Below, in pieces: positions 23,610 through 37,737 of a stretch of 64,000 bases of DNA. The stretch's first letter is position 1. Each line of letters opens with the position of its first letter. Below the pieces are notes generated by a model. The model saw nothing but the letters and a program-made list of their open reading frames with translations. It was not told the DNA's origin and did not search any database. Source of the stretch: Hyperoodon ampullatus. Taxonomy: Eukaryota; Chordata; Mammalia; Artiodactyla; Ziphiidae. Location of the stretch: positions 72,384,271-72,448,270 of the forward strand of contig OX457063.1 of the NCBI GenBank assembly GCA_949752795.1, read 5' to 3'. The translations under genes and the position numbers were made by a program.

Positions 23610-26600
23610 CAAAGAAAATAAAGAGCCAATGAATTCTCATACATTTAGATGTTCAAAAACTACATAATTCCAAACTCGTGTTATGTGTGGAATCTGTTGC
23701 ACTTTAGTTCTGCCTTTTTTTTTTTTTTTTTAACTAATCAGTCTGGTGGTCCCTTATATCAGGCAGGTATCTGGCGTGTATATTATAGAGATTGCAAAAA
23801 CCATTACAAATAAAATTATTTGTAGCTAGCCAAAGAAAACAGAATCAAGTTTTGTTTACTCCCCAGTACTTTTCAAGTTAGCTTATTTATTATATTCACA
23901 AGCTTATTTAATTTGTCACAGATGTTCACGGGAAGATTTTGTAAGCGTCCACTGTTAGAATATTTTTTCATAAAATCCATTTTCCAAATGTCTGAATAAT
24001 GACAAAAGACCTCCTAGCAGAATATTAAGCCAGGAAATTCATCTAAACATCACAAGTGTAATCATATGTGGTATAAGCTGTAGTTGCTGTCTGATTAATT
24101 TTGGCTCAGTATAATGTTGTTGGAATGACTACATTTGACTCAATTTTTTTTCTCTTACATAAAAGTAAACACCAAAGCAGAGAGGGCACAGGAAGAAATG
24201 GTGGCCTCTTAAACTAAATTCTTAATGAAATCAGAAAGTTTAGATTTCAGGTCACCTTGCAAATATGTCCTGTTTTCTTCCATCAATATTGAAAAATAGA
24301 CTCATACTTTCCATATATAACAGTAGAGTTTTATTTAAATATTTATTTTCAGTCTATCTATGTAGTCTGGGGTATTTGTTTTTTAAAATTTTTCTGTTAT
24401 ACTATTTATTCTTGGCTTTTAAAATTAGTTCTGCTCCTTAGTCGGTTTAACTGAGACGCAAGATCTTTGTAAGTTAGCTGCACATTCAGTAAATTGAAAT
24501 TCAACCTCCCAAGACAAACCACAGATGCTCTACATATTTAGCACAGTGCTTCTAACCAGCTGTACTAATCTGGGCAGTAACACTGCCCTGTGGCTAAACA
24601 TCTGGACAGAGCTAGAAACCAGAATAATAAATAGTTTTAGAATTCTATCAGACAGATGACTACAGGTGACATCACAAAATGTAAAAGCCAAAAAAGTAAA
24701 AATATATATCTGTAGCCAAATATGGTACTATAACTTGAAAGACAGATCATGAAAATTTCACATTACTGCTATCAACGAATTTGACCTAAAACAACATTTT
24801 CCATTTTATAACTAGCTGTCCAACCATATGTACAAAATCTTAAATTTCAAACAGAGATGAGGTTGTACAGTTATGAAAATTGCACCACATTTTGAAGAGG
24901 TGAAGGTACTAGCTCTCTTACCATTTAGTACTTGTGTCAGGAATAAAGTTAAATTCCCTAGAGAAAATCATGTCAAAAAAATGTTCCCATGCCCTAATCC
25001 TGCCCACTGCATTAAGACACCATTGGATTCACCACAAGAATTGTGAGAAAGAGTTGCTTACTTTTGAAGATTCTATCAGGGAGGCATATTGTTCTATTTG
25101 TATAGAAATTACTATGATAGTTGACATTATCTGTTTTCACTTTAACATAGGTGGAAGTTGAAAACACTTGCACCACTTGCTTTGGGTACCAGAATTCCAG
25201 GATAATCAAACAATTTTAACATCTATGTCCCCAGCATAGATTTAGGAATTTTGATGATATGACGGAAGAATAAAGAATATCTTGTGCCTAATGGCAGGTT
25301 TCCATGGAAATAGATAGGAAGTCAGAGACTATGGTTATCTGATAAACATATTTCTTCTAGACAGAGATTAATTTGAAAAATCTTCCTCAGTTTCAGATCA
25401 GAAACTAGGAACAACCAAGTAGATGTAACACTCAAATAATTTGAGCCTAAAACCTAACTAATGTGCAGAATTATTGAAAACTCTAGTTTGATGCTGCAGG
25501 AAGACCAAACATTCAGAAAACTGGGTTTTTTTCCCTCCATGCCAACTCATAACTCACTAATTAAAATCTCTAGGTGATCTGAGAAAAAAATATTACTAAA
25601 CATTTTTTTTAGATTTGTCATTCCATGATTAGGCATAAACATTTATACTTCAGAGTTCTTTTTCATCCTTTCAATGTTATTTCAAATATATATAGAAAGT
25701 AACTGAGCATTTTAAAATATTTCTTATAAATATAAACATCCATTGAGGACAATATTGTTCTGTAAGCTATTAGGCCAGAATTTGTTTTCCTACCTTAACT
25801 TTACAGAAGATTTTATCTCCTATATATTCATATGAAAAGGGTGTTTTCATAAAAATAAAATTTGAGGGAGGTTTGACATTTTTATTGTCCTTTCCATTGC
25901 AGAATAAAGTCAAGTGTGTGTGATGAAGAGCTCACAATATCATTGTAGCTGAAATCTATATACCAGAAATTTACCATTTGATAAAGAGGGAGGGAAGACT
26001 ATTAACACCGGTAGTTTCCTGAGCATCATTTTCACAGTAATAAAAAAGTAAATACGTTTCTTAAAATTTGTTCAGAAAGGCATCAAATGAGGAAAAAGTA
26101 TTTTCCCATTCTAATATTCAGTGTCTTGATTGAAAGACAGCCCAGGATTTGGGAAGTAAAAGAGTCATAAAGAGACTTTCGAGAGATGGAGGAAGACGCT
26201 GAGTTCAGCTCCTCTCATGAACACACATCAAAACTACCATTAATTAATTTGGAATAAGAGAAAGAAGATAAGCAAAGAATTAAAGGAAGGGGGAAAAGCA
26301 CAAAAAATAAATTACATTTGTCTTTTATTTTGTGCCTACGTTCAACTTCAGAACAGAAATTCTAGAAATACTAATAGATTATGTTCCAAAAGCCTGTTTA
26401 TAATGTCATTTATTTATGAGCCTTTAGTGACACTATTGTCAACAGCTGAAAGTGGGCAGAGTTGAAACATTATTTTTCCCCACTGGGTTTACATTTCAGA
26501 AAGTATATAAATTTAAACTTAGAAGAGAAGCCTCTGTTTGTGGTCCAGAGGCACGTGCCATGTCTGGGTCTCACTGCAGGAAAATGAGATTGCACCACAG

Positions 26601-26941
26601 GTCTCTTGGCCCTGGGTTTGAAAGAATGACAGCAGCTCCTGTGCCCTGTCAAGCCAGCTGGCCATTCTGAGTGCTCTTCTCCACACCTCCTTGCTCCATG
26701 TTCTTCAGAAAACGGAGCTTGCTTTCTGAAGCATATCATTTGTTTCCCCATGATCAAACTTATGATAAATGTTTAGGGACAAAAACCAGTAGCTCCTGGC
26801 GAGGTTAATATGCATCTTTCTCCTTGAAGATTTTTTTCTTCTTCACATCACAGATAGGCAGTCAGTTTTGTGTGCTCTTGCCTTAGGAATTTTGACCTGT
26901 ATAGATGGAGTCAAAGACAGGAGGAGATAAGAGCAAGTGTT
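23610..26941. other. Unassigned sequence
   Basis: A run of 17 T lies at 23715-23731. Otherwise no gene or repeat is recognised in about 3.3 kb. The frame at 26452-26670 has no family resemblance. Confidence 0.5.
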
Positions 26942-26953
26942 CAAGAGTGGGAG

Positions 26954-27166
26954 TTTTTTTTTTTTTTTTTTTTTGCAGTATGCGGGCCTCTCACTATTGT
27001 GGCCTCTCCCGTTGCGGAGCACAGGCTCCACATGCACAGGCTCAGCGGCCATGGCTCACGGGCCCAGCCGCTCCACGGCATGTGGGATCTTCCCAGACCG
27101 GGTCACGAACCCATGTCCCCTGCATCGGCAGGCGGACTCTCAACCACTGCGCCACCAGGGAAGCCC
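26954..27166 (-). mobile_element. CHR-1 SINE
   Basis: On the plus strand the poly-T tail comes first and the head complement 'ccactgcgccaccagggaag' last. A 12-bp perfect TSD, caagagtgggag, lies at 26942-26953 and 27167-27178. Frames across it in both directions are non-coding. Confidence 0.95.
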
Positions 27167-27178
27167 CAAGAGTGGGAG

Positions 27179-30100
27179 CTTTGAGGAAGAAAGCTTTTGT
27201 AGTCAAAGAGAATCTCTAAGTTAGGTAAGAGGACTTGTTTGTTACCCCTGGAGTGGCAGTGACCATGTGGATATATGTAGAATAACTAAGAAGATCAGAT
27301 CTTAGCCACTGGAGTCCCAGGCTCACAGGGTCCCTATGTTCAAAGGATGACAAAATATTTGAAGAGCCTTCAGACTGAAAGGGGCATCTCTGAAGTTACC
27401 AGTATAACCCATGACTGTGACTCTTAAAGGCCTCCTGTATCTTAGTTCTAGGTGTGACCTTCACTGAAGCGTTTATGGATAGTCTTAATAATTAATATTA
27501 AGGTTAAATTTGCAAATAATCTTGCAAGAGGGGAACCCCAGAGTCAGTTTTAGGTGGGTTTTAAAAAAATAAAGGAAAACGTTATCTCTTGCATACTGAG
27601 TTTGTGAGCTAAAAATCTGTAAAGCATTAAAGCAACATTTTCTGTAGAAATTCTGAAGGAAAACAGTGTCCTGTGACCTTGGCAATCCAAGCAGAAATGG
27701 CAAGAGAGAAAAAGTAAGCTATAGGAATAGAATTAGAAAAAATGCCCTTGGCTAAGACAGAGCAACAGAAAGACCAGAAATTGAGAGAAGAATGACTCTT
27801 TTTGAGAAAAGTTGCAGAGAGAGCACTGTTTTGAGAGTAAATTTTTATACCTTAAATACAAATCTAACTATAGTTTCTACATGTGTAAAAGGCAGAAAAC
27901 CTATTGCATTACATTATTCTTTTCAACAAAGCTGTCCATTGTAAGTGTTATCACAGAGAGTGAGAAATAGTCCATATCTAAGAAAATGTTAAGATAGGAA
28001 GAGTAAGGTTACTTTTAAAATGAGATGTAGATATTTTAATAGGTAATTTTGACAGTAAAGTATTCACTGGCCCTATATGATCAGATGTCTATTGTGTCAG
28101 AATTGTGGGAATAAAAATAGAGGGAGATATGGTCCTGTTCTTGGGTATCTCAAACAAAATCTATGAATGAACAACTTGAAAACAATACATCTATCTAAAT
28201 GACAGCATATGTGGTAGATATCACAAACTAGTGATCTAGGCTTTCAGAGAAAGAGAAAACTGATATGGCAAGCAAATCTTCCCAGAAGATAGGGAAAGAA
28301 TAGAGAAGAAGAAATTCAGGCTGTAGAGAGATCTTGCTAAATGTATATTTTCTATTAGACTGACTTTAACAAAGGGTAAGTAGTGTCATTATATTCAACA
28401 TCAAAGTAAAATAAAAATAGTTGAAATAGAATCATTAATAGGATTCATAATACATCTTTATTTGCAAAATAAAGAGAGCTAAAAGTAATTATATTACATG
28501 TGGTTTTAGGCATCAAATGTACATTAATTAACACAGTAAATATGAAAACTTAAATTTATGAATGCCCATGGAGAGATAAAATGATCAAGTCTTAGTGTGC
28601 TAAATCTCTCCTCCATTTTACTCCCAATACTTCCTGTCATTCACTGAAACACATGGTATGACTCCTCATAATATAACATAAGCAAACAAAAAACATCCCA
28701 TCACCAGAGATTCTCTCAATCTCTTAAGCTTCTGCTGTGAGAAAAGAGCAATTGAACAGATTTTACTCAGCCCATCATGAGTCTTCTAGGTAAACTCTGA
28801 GAGTTTGGTAACATGATAAAAATCCACTCCCCAGTGGGAAGTCTAGTTGACTACACTAGCTAGACATGGAGCTCTAATGATTATTAAGCATGTCTTATAA
28901 AAAGGTCCAAAGTCGTTGGAACATTCTTTGTTTTTTTCTCACTTAAGTGGCACACAAGGAGTAAAAACCTACAAAAGCCATTGAACATAGTTCTTATTAA
29001 CCAACATTAACTGCCTGCTCTGGGAATTGAGTCCTGGTTCTCAAAAGCAAATAATAAAAAGCAAATTTCATCACACAGGGATTTTTTTTTGGTTGGGTTT
29101 ATAAGTGTAGGAAGATTAAACAAAATGGCCTTAAAGGCTACAAATGTCCAACAGAGAAGCCTTGCTTCCTAGGATTCAAATCTATTGCAAGAACTACCTG
29201 TTTTTTCAGAGACAGCTTTCTTCTGATCTCTATAAACTGGCAGTTTTCCCTTACTCTCCCATTGCACACCAACCTTTTATCAGAACACCAATTAGTTTCA
29301 TTGTTTAACTAAGTGAAGAAAAATCTCCCCTGTCATTGCAGCTAAATCTCAGATAAAGCATTCATGTTCTTTTGATAATTGGTATATGTGATTTTTCAGT
29401 ACTTATATGCAATATATTAAAGAAATTTAGACAATATTATAAGAAGATACATTCTGATGGAATTCCCTGTGGTGTCAGTTCACTGACATGTAATATAATA
29501 ACAAATATGAGATCTAGTTGGCATTATTAGACCTCAAAAATGGATCACTAGAATAATTGCTTATATTCTTGCTCCATTATTAACTTAATTATCATGAGAG
29601 AGTTAATTGTTAAAGTCAACCAATTATTATGAAATAGTAAAGTGGGCTAACCCATATGATCGTCAACTTGTTTTCCTGTAATTTTCATATTCAGGAAACA
29701 AACCTTTAAGGACCAGATTTCAGCAATCTAGTTCAAGTCTAGAAACTGGATTAATCAACATATGTGCTGAGATGCAATTTCTTTTCATTTTTCCTTCCTA
29801 GTCCTTTGTTTTGTTTACCACCTAATTACCAATTCTGATCCTTAACAGAAATTAACTAATAAAATTTTAGGCATAAGCAATTAGAAATTTATAAAATAAA
29901 AAAACAGAGTAACTCTACAGAATACCTTTGAACACATACCTTCATCTTGTTCACCCTAGCAAGACCTCCTATAAGTTCTAAGTCTCACTACAGAAAAATG
30001 CTTCATATTTTCACAGCCATCAAGTTATCCATATTGACCTGAAAGTAAATTGCTTTATTACGCTCATAAAAATCCTAACAAAGAAAGCTATCAGTAGTTA

Positions 30101-31430
30101 TATCCGGGATTTCAAACTCAAATGCCTACTCAGGCCAGAAAGTTAATTAAAATGAGTAAAGTTTTCCAGGGGTAGACCATCATTACACTGGACAAATATG
30201 ACATCCATCTAAAAGAAGCAGACACCACTCAGCAATAGCTTATTGTTTCCGGAAAGGCATTGAGCCTAGACCAGCTAAATCTTTTGACGTTCCAAGGGAA
30301 ACCAGTATTGTAGATTTTTATGGGAGAAAAACAAACAAACAAAAAAACCCTCATGATTTTAAAACTTTGGCATCAATTTAAACATTTTTAAAACACTATG
30401 AAAGTCAGAATAAATACATCTGCTGCCTGGATTAGCCCATTTTGGACCTCTAAATTAAATAACAATGCACTTCAGCTGGAAAAAGATCATATTTGACTCT
30501 TAAATGCCATTATAGACTATTATCATTCCTATCCTTTTTCCTTTTAGAAAGCTGTCATATCCTTTTTTATTTTATGTATCTTTTCACCATTTAATTCCCA
30601 ATGAAACATAAGTGAATTAGAGTTAAGAAGGATAATGGTAGGGAATGCTCATATGCACAGTAGTAAGAGTGGTTAAATGCTGTTTTAGTCAAATTATCTT
30701 CTATTACTTTAGATTTTTCCACTCTGACCCTAAAGTAAACCCTCAAGGAAAGTATAGATTCTTACTGTCTCTGTTAACTGAGCAGAACTAAAACTCAGTG
30801 TTCCATCCATACAACTAGGAAGGCAATTCAAAACCACTAGCATATCTCAATAAAACTGGAACCAAACAAACAAATACATACATACATACATACATACATA
30901 CGTACCCCAGGATATCAGTTGGAAAACTTTTGAATTCTTATCTCTACTATCATTCAGAACCTATATATGGACATTTACAAATCTGATCTACGGATCTAAT
31001 GTGTAAAATGCCCAGATATCAATCGAGCTTTCTAAGCAGCCCTTTCTACTGTCTGACAAGACAATAGGTGGTGGGAGAGCAAGCCCCTTAATAAATGCTC
31101 AGGATTTTGATTACAAAAATAATGATATTTTCCTGATAAGAAAGGGTCAAACACAGAAGAATTAATTGTTTTATTATAATGGAAGAATTAAAAAATAATT
31201 TGGGTCACATTGTGATTTCTCCATTAGACATATGATCAAACTGATTCACTTAAGAAAAACCTTTTATCTTTGGCTGGGGAGTCATGGGAATCATGGCATT
31301 ACCAAGAATTAAAAGACACAAGAACTGAAATCATTCACTATCTAAGAGAAAGAGGTGAATGTGCTATTGCCATGTCACTGCCCATTATAATTAAGAAAAA
31401 GCATACAACATTCTCTATTTGTACCTGACA
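27179..31430. other. Mostly unassigned sequence
   Basis: At 28080-28330 the words 'atggtcctgttcttgggtatctc' and 'ggctttcagagaaagagaaa' suggest another piece of the ancient repeat seen at 973-2070. A (CATA)n run lies at 30874-30902. I see no gene. Confidence 0.45.
30874..30902 (+). repeat. (CATA)n microsatellite
   Basis: About seven ACAT/CATA units, the last changed to cgta. Confidence 0.9.
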
Positions 31431-31910
31431 AAATGTAAGAACTTAATGAGGAATTATTGATTTATAAGAACAGAAAATTATAGACTAATAGCCTTCATAA
31501 ACATAGATGCAAATATTCTTGGCAAATTCTTAACAAATTGAATTCGATAATCCATAAAAAGATTAAAATATCATGACAAAGTATAGTTTACCCCAGGAAT
31601 GCAAGGTTTGTTTAACATTGGAAAATCCATGCAATTCACCATATTAACAGTAAAAAAAAGAAAAAAAGAAATGACATCTCAAGAAATAAAGAAAATGCAT
31701 TTGATAAAGCTCAACACTCTTTCTGTTAAGAATTCTCAGTATGCAAAGGACAGAAGAAACCTTCTTCAACATGATAAAAGGGATCTGTTATGATTTAACA
31801 TTTATAATTGATATTATAATTTAATAATAATGGAAACAACCTAAATGCTCATCCATGGGGTATTGATTGAATAAATATGCTATATTCAAAGAAGCAACTA
31901 CTCCCATTTG
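31431..31910 (+). repeat. L1M ORF2 remnant
   Basis: 'aaaattatagactaatagccttcataaacatagatgcaaat', 'taccccaggaatgcaagg' and 'aaatgcatttgataaagctcaaca' match the L1 reverse-transcriptase segment in sense, with stops throughout. It then jumps to 'tggaaacaacctaaatgctcatcc' from the ORF2 C-terminus, so the middle is deleted. Confidence 0.75.
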
Positions 31911-32029
31911 AACGTTAGCTGGATGTACTGACTAGCTTTCAAAGGATAGAATAAGGGAAGGGAAAAAGTGACTGTGAAGCTCTACCTTAATCAAGTAATC
32001 AAAGTTAACAACACTAGTGATAAGTCAAG

Positions 32030-32780
32030 TTGGTAACATGTCCCCCTGGTATGATGCAATGAGAGGGGCACCTTATCTCTGTGGTGTTCTTCCCCAAAAC
32101 CCATGACCTCAGTCTAATCATCAGACAAACCCAACTTGATGGACATTCCACAAAATACCTAACCAGAACATCTTGTAAGTGCCAAGGTCATGAAAAAAGG
32201 AAAAACTAAGAGATCAGATGAGACTAAAGAGACATGATAACTAAATGCAATATAGGATTTTTCATGGGATCCTGGAACAGAAAAAGGACATTAGTGGAAA
32301 ATCTAGTAAAATTATAGTAAAGTCTGGAATTTAGTTAACAGTAATGCACCAATGTTGGTTTCTCTGTTTTGACAAATGTACTACAGTAATATAAGATTTT
32401 AACCTTAGGGGAAACTGAATGATGGGTATATGGAAACCCTGAACCATTTTTGCAACTCTTCTATAAATCTAATATTTTTTTCCAAAAAAAATTTTTTTTA
32501 AATTGAGGTAGAAAAGAGTGTGTGTAATATAACTTTGTGAGAAAAAGAACTTAAATATATTTTTTCTTATTTTAAAAAAATGAAAAAGAAACACAGGAAA
32601 GATAAACTAGAGGTTGATGACAATAGCTTCCTATAGGATATGGGTAGAATTAGAGTGGATGGGATATGTAGGAGAGCAAGATTTCCTGAATATATCACTT
32701 TCTATGGTTTGATTTTTGAAGCATGTAAATGTCTTACATTTCTAAAATATAAAATTAAAGCAAAAAGAATAAAAACATTG
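32030..32780 (+). repeat. L1M (L1ME-like) 3' UTR remnant, first copy
   Basis: 'catcagacaaacccaacttgatgg', 'gagactaaagagacatgataactaaatgc', 'ggatcctggaacagaaaaaggac' and 'caatgttggtttctctgttttgac' follow old L1 3' UTR order. The part at 32600-32780 resembles the terminal segment near the tail. The subfamily name is tentative. Confidence 0.6.
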
Positions 32781-32949
32781 AATACAAACAGAAAGAGTGA
32801 TCCTAAGGGTATCCTTGCTGGATCACTTTGCACTAAATCCTGAAGAATTCAGAATGTAGGGTATCTTGCTAAACAACTGAATTGAACTCTTTAAAGGACC
32901 TGAAGTCAAGAGGAACAGAGTGAGGCAGTGTGGGGTGGGAGGTAGGGTA

Positions 32950-33395
32950 GCTGTTCTTAGGGACACTAGAGAGACGTAACCATCAATTACAATGTGTAAA
33001 CCCTAACTGGATCCTCAATTAAAAGGAAAAAATCAGCTATATGAAACATTTTCAAGAAATGGGAAAATTTAGTATTTAGTGTGGTCTGTAGGGTGTTCTA
33101 TAAGTAATGGTGATGTTCTTGGGTGTGATCATGGTGTGTTTGTCAGAAGATGTCCCTGTTCTTGGCAGATGCATGCTGAAGTTTTTAGGCATGAGGTATC
33201 ATGATGGCTGAAATCTACTTCCAAATGATTTGGCAAAAGGGGATTGTATGTCTATTTATAGAGCAAGAGGGATCAGACTTGGCAAGATGTTAACAGTTGG
33301 TAAATCTAGGTGTGGGATACACTGGTGTTCATTGTACTGTTTTTTCTAACATTCCTATAGGTTTGCAATTTTTCAAATACAAATTAGACTTCAGA
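32950..33395 (+). repeat. L1M (L1ME-like) 3' UTR remnant, second copy
   Basis: It repeats the same 3' UTR block: 'gagacgtaaccatcaattacaatgtgtaaaccctaactggatcc', then 'ttcttggcagatgcatgctgaagttttt', and ends with 'ttgcaatttttcaaatacaaattag'. It overlaps in content with the first copy, so these are two insertions rather than one. Confidence 0.7.
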
Positions 33396-34499
33396 GAGTC
33401 AGCTTACTGCCTTTTACCTTCTTTCCTTCCGATGAGCATTCCCCATCAGGCTAGGCACTCTGCAACTTTGTCATCTATTTTATATTCATTTTATCTATAG
33501 TTATTGGCTTATTTATATTTTCCATTTCTCTTATCAATTTTGCTAATTTGTACTCTAGATCATCCATGTCATCAATATTTTCAAATTCTTTAGCACCTCC
33601 CACATATTAAAAGTATATATATGGAGCGTTGTATAAGTTAGGGACATCTCATCCAAAGAAGGTTTCAGTTCCTTTCATATTTGTCATTTTATTGTTTGAC
33701 TTCTCACACAAAAGCTAACTATAGAGACAGCCATAAGCAATATAGGCCAACATATTCAATTCCAGTTAGTATACTATATATGCCCCTTGACTATACCAGT
33801 ACTAGTTAGCTAGGAAAAAGTACTGGTCATAACCTTTTGATGTCAATACTAGGAAAAGCAGAGTCTAATACCATTAACCATTAAATATACTAATGCATAC
33901 TTATGATTTTAACCTCTCTTTTTCTTACATGCCTTCCTTTCTCACATATTGGAAAGGACAGGATACAGAGAGCCAAATCCATATACATTGGTCCCAGGTC
34001 AGCAATACTGCTGGGATGCCGGGCAGACGCAAAGGCTAATCACACAGCAGGGAAAGATTTCCTCAAATGCAAGATGTTTTCCTAAGTACAGCATGGCATT
34101 TGGGGAGACTTTTTCTAACCGTGTCTCTTTCTTCTCTTTACATTCATTCTCTATACAGTAAATATTGAAGACTTGCTATCTGAGTTATAAAGAAATTGAA
34201 AACAATATTTTTTACTTCTCTGTCTTAAAATATTAAATCCTAAAACCTTGCCAAATGTGTACTTTAATGCCAGCTCATGCTCCCATAAATAATACAAAAT
34301 AAATATTCACCCAGAATTTTTAATGTCCTTGATATGATTCCCTAATAATCATCTCAAGATTATTTAAGAATTTAGAGAGCTGAATTGTAATTACAAGTAG
34401 ATGTTTCTCTTATATTTTAGCTCATTTTAGTTTTTAATAGAAGAGGATGATAATTTAAAGAGTTCTAAAGGTGTAATTGGGGAACTAAAATCTCATACT
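33396..34499. other. Unassigned sequence
   Basis: No gene or clear repeat. 33500-33600 has a faint antisense L1 look that I could not confirm. Confidence 0.4.
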
Positions 34500-34690
34500 A
34501 GGGTTAGTGGCTAAGTGCATGGACCTTCTGTGCTAAACTCCTAACTCTGCTACTTCATAGCCATGTGGCCCTGGGAATGTCACTTTACCTCTTGGCCTTG
34601 ATTTCCTCATCTGTAGGACAGGGTGAGCAAATACCTATAACATGGGATTATAATAAATAAATTGAAAGTTGGAAACAAGGTGAACTAAGC
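34500..34690 (+). repeat. MIR SINE
   Basis: Sense MIR words in order: 'ggttagtggctaagtgcatgga', 'ctaactctgctacttcatagccatgtggcc', 'ccttgatttcctcatctgta'. Confidence 0.85.
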
Positions 34691-34840
34691 AGAAAATAAA
34701 CCAATGCTGGATAAATTATAACAAACATATTTTAAAACTTATCTCCCAGGAGAAAAAAAGGAAAAAATGTCAGAAGACAGAAACAAAAGGGAAAATGAAG
34801 CCAGAGCAATAATGCCACGTCTGGTTCTGCCATAGCTCTT

Positions 34841-35160
34841 TTTTCAAAAATTTTTTATCTTTATACAATTTTTAAAGGTTACTTTCCATTTACAGTTATT
34901 ACAAAATATTGACTATATTCCCCATGTTGTACAATACATCCTTGAGCCTATCTTACAGCCAATAGTTTGTATCTCCCACACCACCACCCCTATACTGCCC
35001 TTCCCCTCTCCCCACTGGTAACCACTAGTTTGTTCTCTATATCTGTGAGTTTGTTTCTTTTTGTTATATTCATTAGTTTGTTGTATTTTTTTAGATTCCA
35101 CATATAAGTGATATTATACAGTATTTATCTTTCTCTGTCTGACTTATTTCACTTAGCATA
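34841..35160 (-). mobile_element. 5'-truncated L1 3' end
   Basis: Complement of the L1 3' UTR, with the words 'ggtaaccactagtttgttctctatatctgtgag', 'ttagattccacatataagtgatat' and 'cttatttcacttagcat'. A 16-bp TSD with one mismatch, ttctgccata(g/t)ctctt, lies at 34825-34840 and 35161-35176. At 320 bp it is a typical truncated insertion without coding sequence. Confidence 0.9.
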
Positions 35161-35176
35161 TTCTGCCATATCTCTT

Positions 35177-37499
35177 GAGTGGGGAAATGGGGCTATCAAA
35201 GTTGGTTATGACCAAGAGTTCAGATAAAATATAATCTTGAGAAAGGATTGGGGCTGTAAGATGCATGAAATTAGAAAGGGCACACCTCAATTACTGATAC
35301 CTTTAAATTACTGCATCTTCAGTTAAAAAAAAAAAAAAGATCTTACAGGGGGAAAAAATCTGTCTACCTACTAAGGGAAAACAAAGAAGTTTGTTTCTGT
35401 CTAACCTCTAGGTGAGAAAAAAAGTCTCACCCAGAAAATTTGAAAACACAGACTGTGACTTCCAAAGGTTTAGAGTCTAAATATATACTACGTGCATGGT
35501 ATAGTCAAACCTAAGCTGAATAGTTAGAATAAAAATTGCGTAAGGCAAAGCTTAGGAACACAGATTGACACAAGGTACTGACTGATGCTAGCAGCTGTCA
35601 GAGCAAATATGAGAGCATATGGGTGAATGATCGTATTAATCCAACAAGGAACATTTACATGCAGAAGGACATGGAAGAGTGGAAATTGAGGGTGTTGGAA
35701 AGAAACGGATTCAGGACTTCAGTTGAAGAAGATGAGAAGTGATGCTGAGAGACAGGAAGTGGTAAGATGGACACAAAAGCTCTGGGCATCACAATGATTT
35801 CAAAACAGGTGTAGTGGGAGAAACAGAGTGAGATATCTGAAAGGTTAGGTGATCCCATTGAGAGATTAGTATGCTACATTTAGGATGCTAAAATTTGAGA
35901 TTCCTATGATGGAGTAGGTTCAGGATAAGGACAAAGGAGAGAATTCCTGAACAGCAAAATTAATAAATATTCTAATGTTAAAGAAGTCAATGTTAGGTTC
36001 AGGGTGCCAGCCATTTTCCCCCTCCTCCAGGATTCTGGCTGATAGAAATGAGACCAATAGGAATCAAAATCTCAGCTCATTAATAACAGTGTCATGCCCT
36101 CCAAATGCCCAGCTCTGTGGCAAAGCTAGATAGAATCATGCTGCTGGCACCTGAGACCAAAGTGAAGGCAGGTCAACCACCTGCCCCAAACAGTCTTTGT
36201 GATCAACCTGTCAGGGAGTGTTAAGTCTGCAGAGCAGATTCTGACTTACCTACCTGGTTTTACTACCAAAGTGAGTCATGAGCAGAATGGAAGGTGGAAG
36301 AGACAGTGGTGACCTTCTGACCTGACTATGCTTACCATGTAGAAAAAGGAAGTAGAGAAGAGACCAATTCCTTTTGTAACAATTCTTGAAGCAGATAAAA
36401 ACAAGAGAGGGAGGGAAGCGGGTGGGGACAGAAAGGAGGGAAGGGAGAGAAAAGAAAGGAGGGAGAACAATAGAGCATAAGAATGTGAGAGGGAGGGTAG
36501 GAGGGAGAGAGGGCAAGCTCCAACTTCCATTTTTGAGGATAGTTAAGAGCACCCACCAGAAAAGAAAAAACTTGGTCAGTAAATGTCAAGTTCTTCTCAA
36601 TTTTACCAACATATTAGGTATTCCTTCTCATTTAGAGAGACACAAGCAAGAGGAGGAGATTCTCTCCATAACCGCCCCAACCCTAATAGAGAGGAGAGCA
36701 CAAGTCCCCACCAAAAGAAGTTTACAAATCTTCCCAATGAATGAGACAGTGTATAGGTCATCTGCATGTATACCATTGTCATCCATGGTGCAGGTACAGT
36801 TACAGCTTACAGAACTATGGTAAGTCTGTGTATCTGCAGATTTTATCACGTCTAAGAAATTTTATTTGCCAGGTTATAATACTAGACCATTAATTTCCAA
36901 GTCTTAAAGTAGATCATAATCCTAAAGTAAATGGTTTCCTTGGCCTCCTCTATGGCTTTCCTACCTCAGTAATGGTCACGTGAATAAGCCACATGATGAT
37001 GATACCTAGCTGTTGCTTGTGGTTGGAACCTAAGAATCTCAGTGTTGTTCATACCCACATTTAAATTAATCCATCACACTACCATAAACATATTTTGGAA
37101 GTTTCAAGCTATGTAAATTTATACACACACCATTCTTTTTTCAAATATATTAAATTTTCTAATTGAAATAAAACAGTTATGATTGTTTCTCCAGATTACT
37201 TATATATTTAAAATGTATAATAAAAGATTCTTATCCTAATGCATCCATTATAGTATCATAAACTAGGTTTTAAATTCCACTACCTGTTCATACTGAGTCT
37301 CCATCTCAGCTACTGTACTATCTGGCAACTATACCAGTTACACAAATCTGCTGTTCAACTGCCTGACTCATTTTTGTGTTGCCTCCAAAGGCTATTGCTT
37401 TTTCATTGGCAGGTTCTTTCCTCTTCATCTATTACAAATCTCTAACCTTATCTCCTCAACATGACCCACAGCCTAATAAGATAAAACAGGGAAATTGCA
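35177..37499. other. Mostly unassigned sequence
   Basis: 35640-35990 may be part of the ancient repeat family of 973-2070. A purine tract lies at 36400-36515. No gene is seen; the 145-codon plus-strand frame at 36386-36823 starts in the purine tract and has no recognisable domain. Confidence 0.45.
36400..36515 (+). repeat. Purine-rich (GGGA) low-complexity tract
   Basis: A/G-rich plus strand with repeated gggaggga-like units. It creates overlapping frames on both strands. Confidence 0.85.
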
Positions 37500-37737
37500 T
37501 GGGCATTGGATTGGACTCAAACAAAACAAATGGTTCAAATTCTGGTTCTACCAGCCACTAGAAACATAATCATGTATAAAACATCTAGGTATTCTATGTT
37601 TTAGTCTCCTTCACTATTAAATGTGTAAAATGAAACTGCTATCATAGGCTTATATAGAATCAATGAAATAATGTATATAAATATTAAAACATCAGCAGTG
37701 GCTGGCATGAAGTAAACACTGAGTAAATGTTAGTTCA
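37500..37737 (+). repeat. MIR SINE
   Basis: 'ggttcaaattctggttctaccagccacta', 'ttagtctccttcactattaaatgtgtaaaatg', then 'ggctggcatgaagtaaacactgagtaaatgtta' follow the sense MIR core and 3' end. Confidence 0.8.

Noticed and set aside
24540..24680. Possible hAT fragment (cacagtgcttctaaccagctg)
   Set aside because: Only one end-like word matches; no second end or target duplication was found.
36386..36823. 145-codon plus-strand frame, one of the longest
   Set aside because: It begins in a purine-rich tract that encodes low-complexity Lys/Arg/Glu/Gly. The remainder shows no domain, and there is no splice or promoter context.
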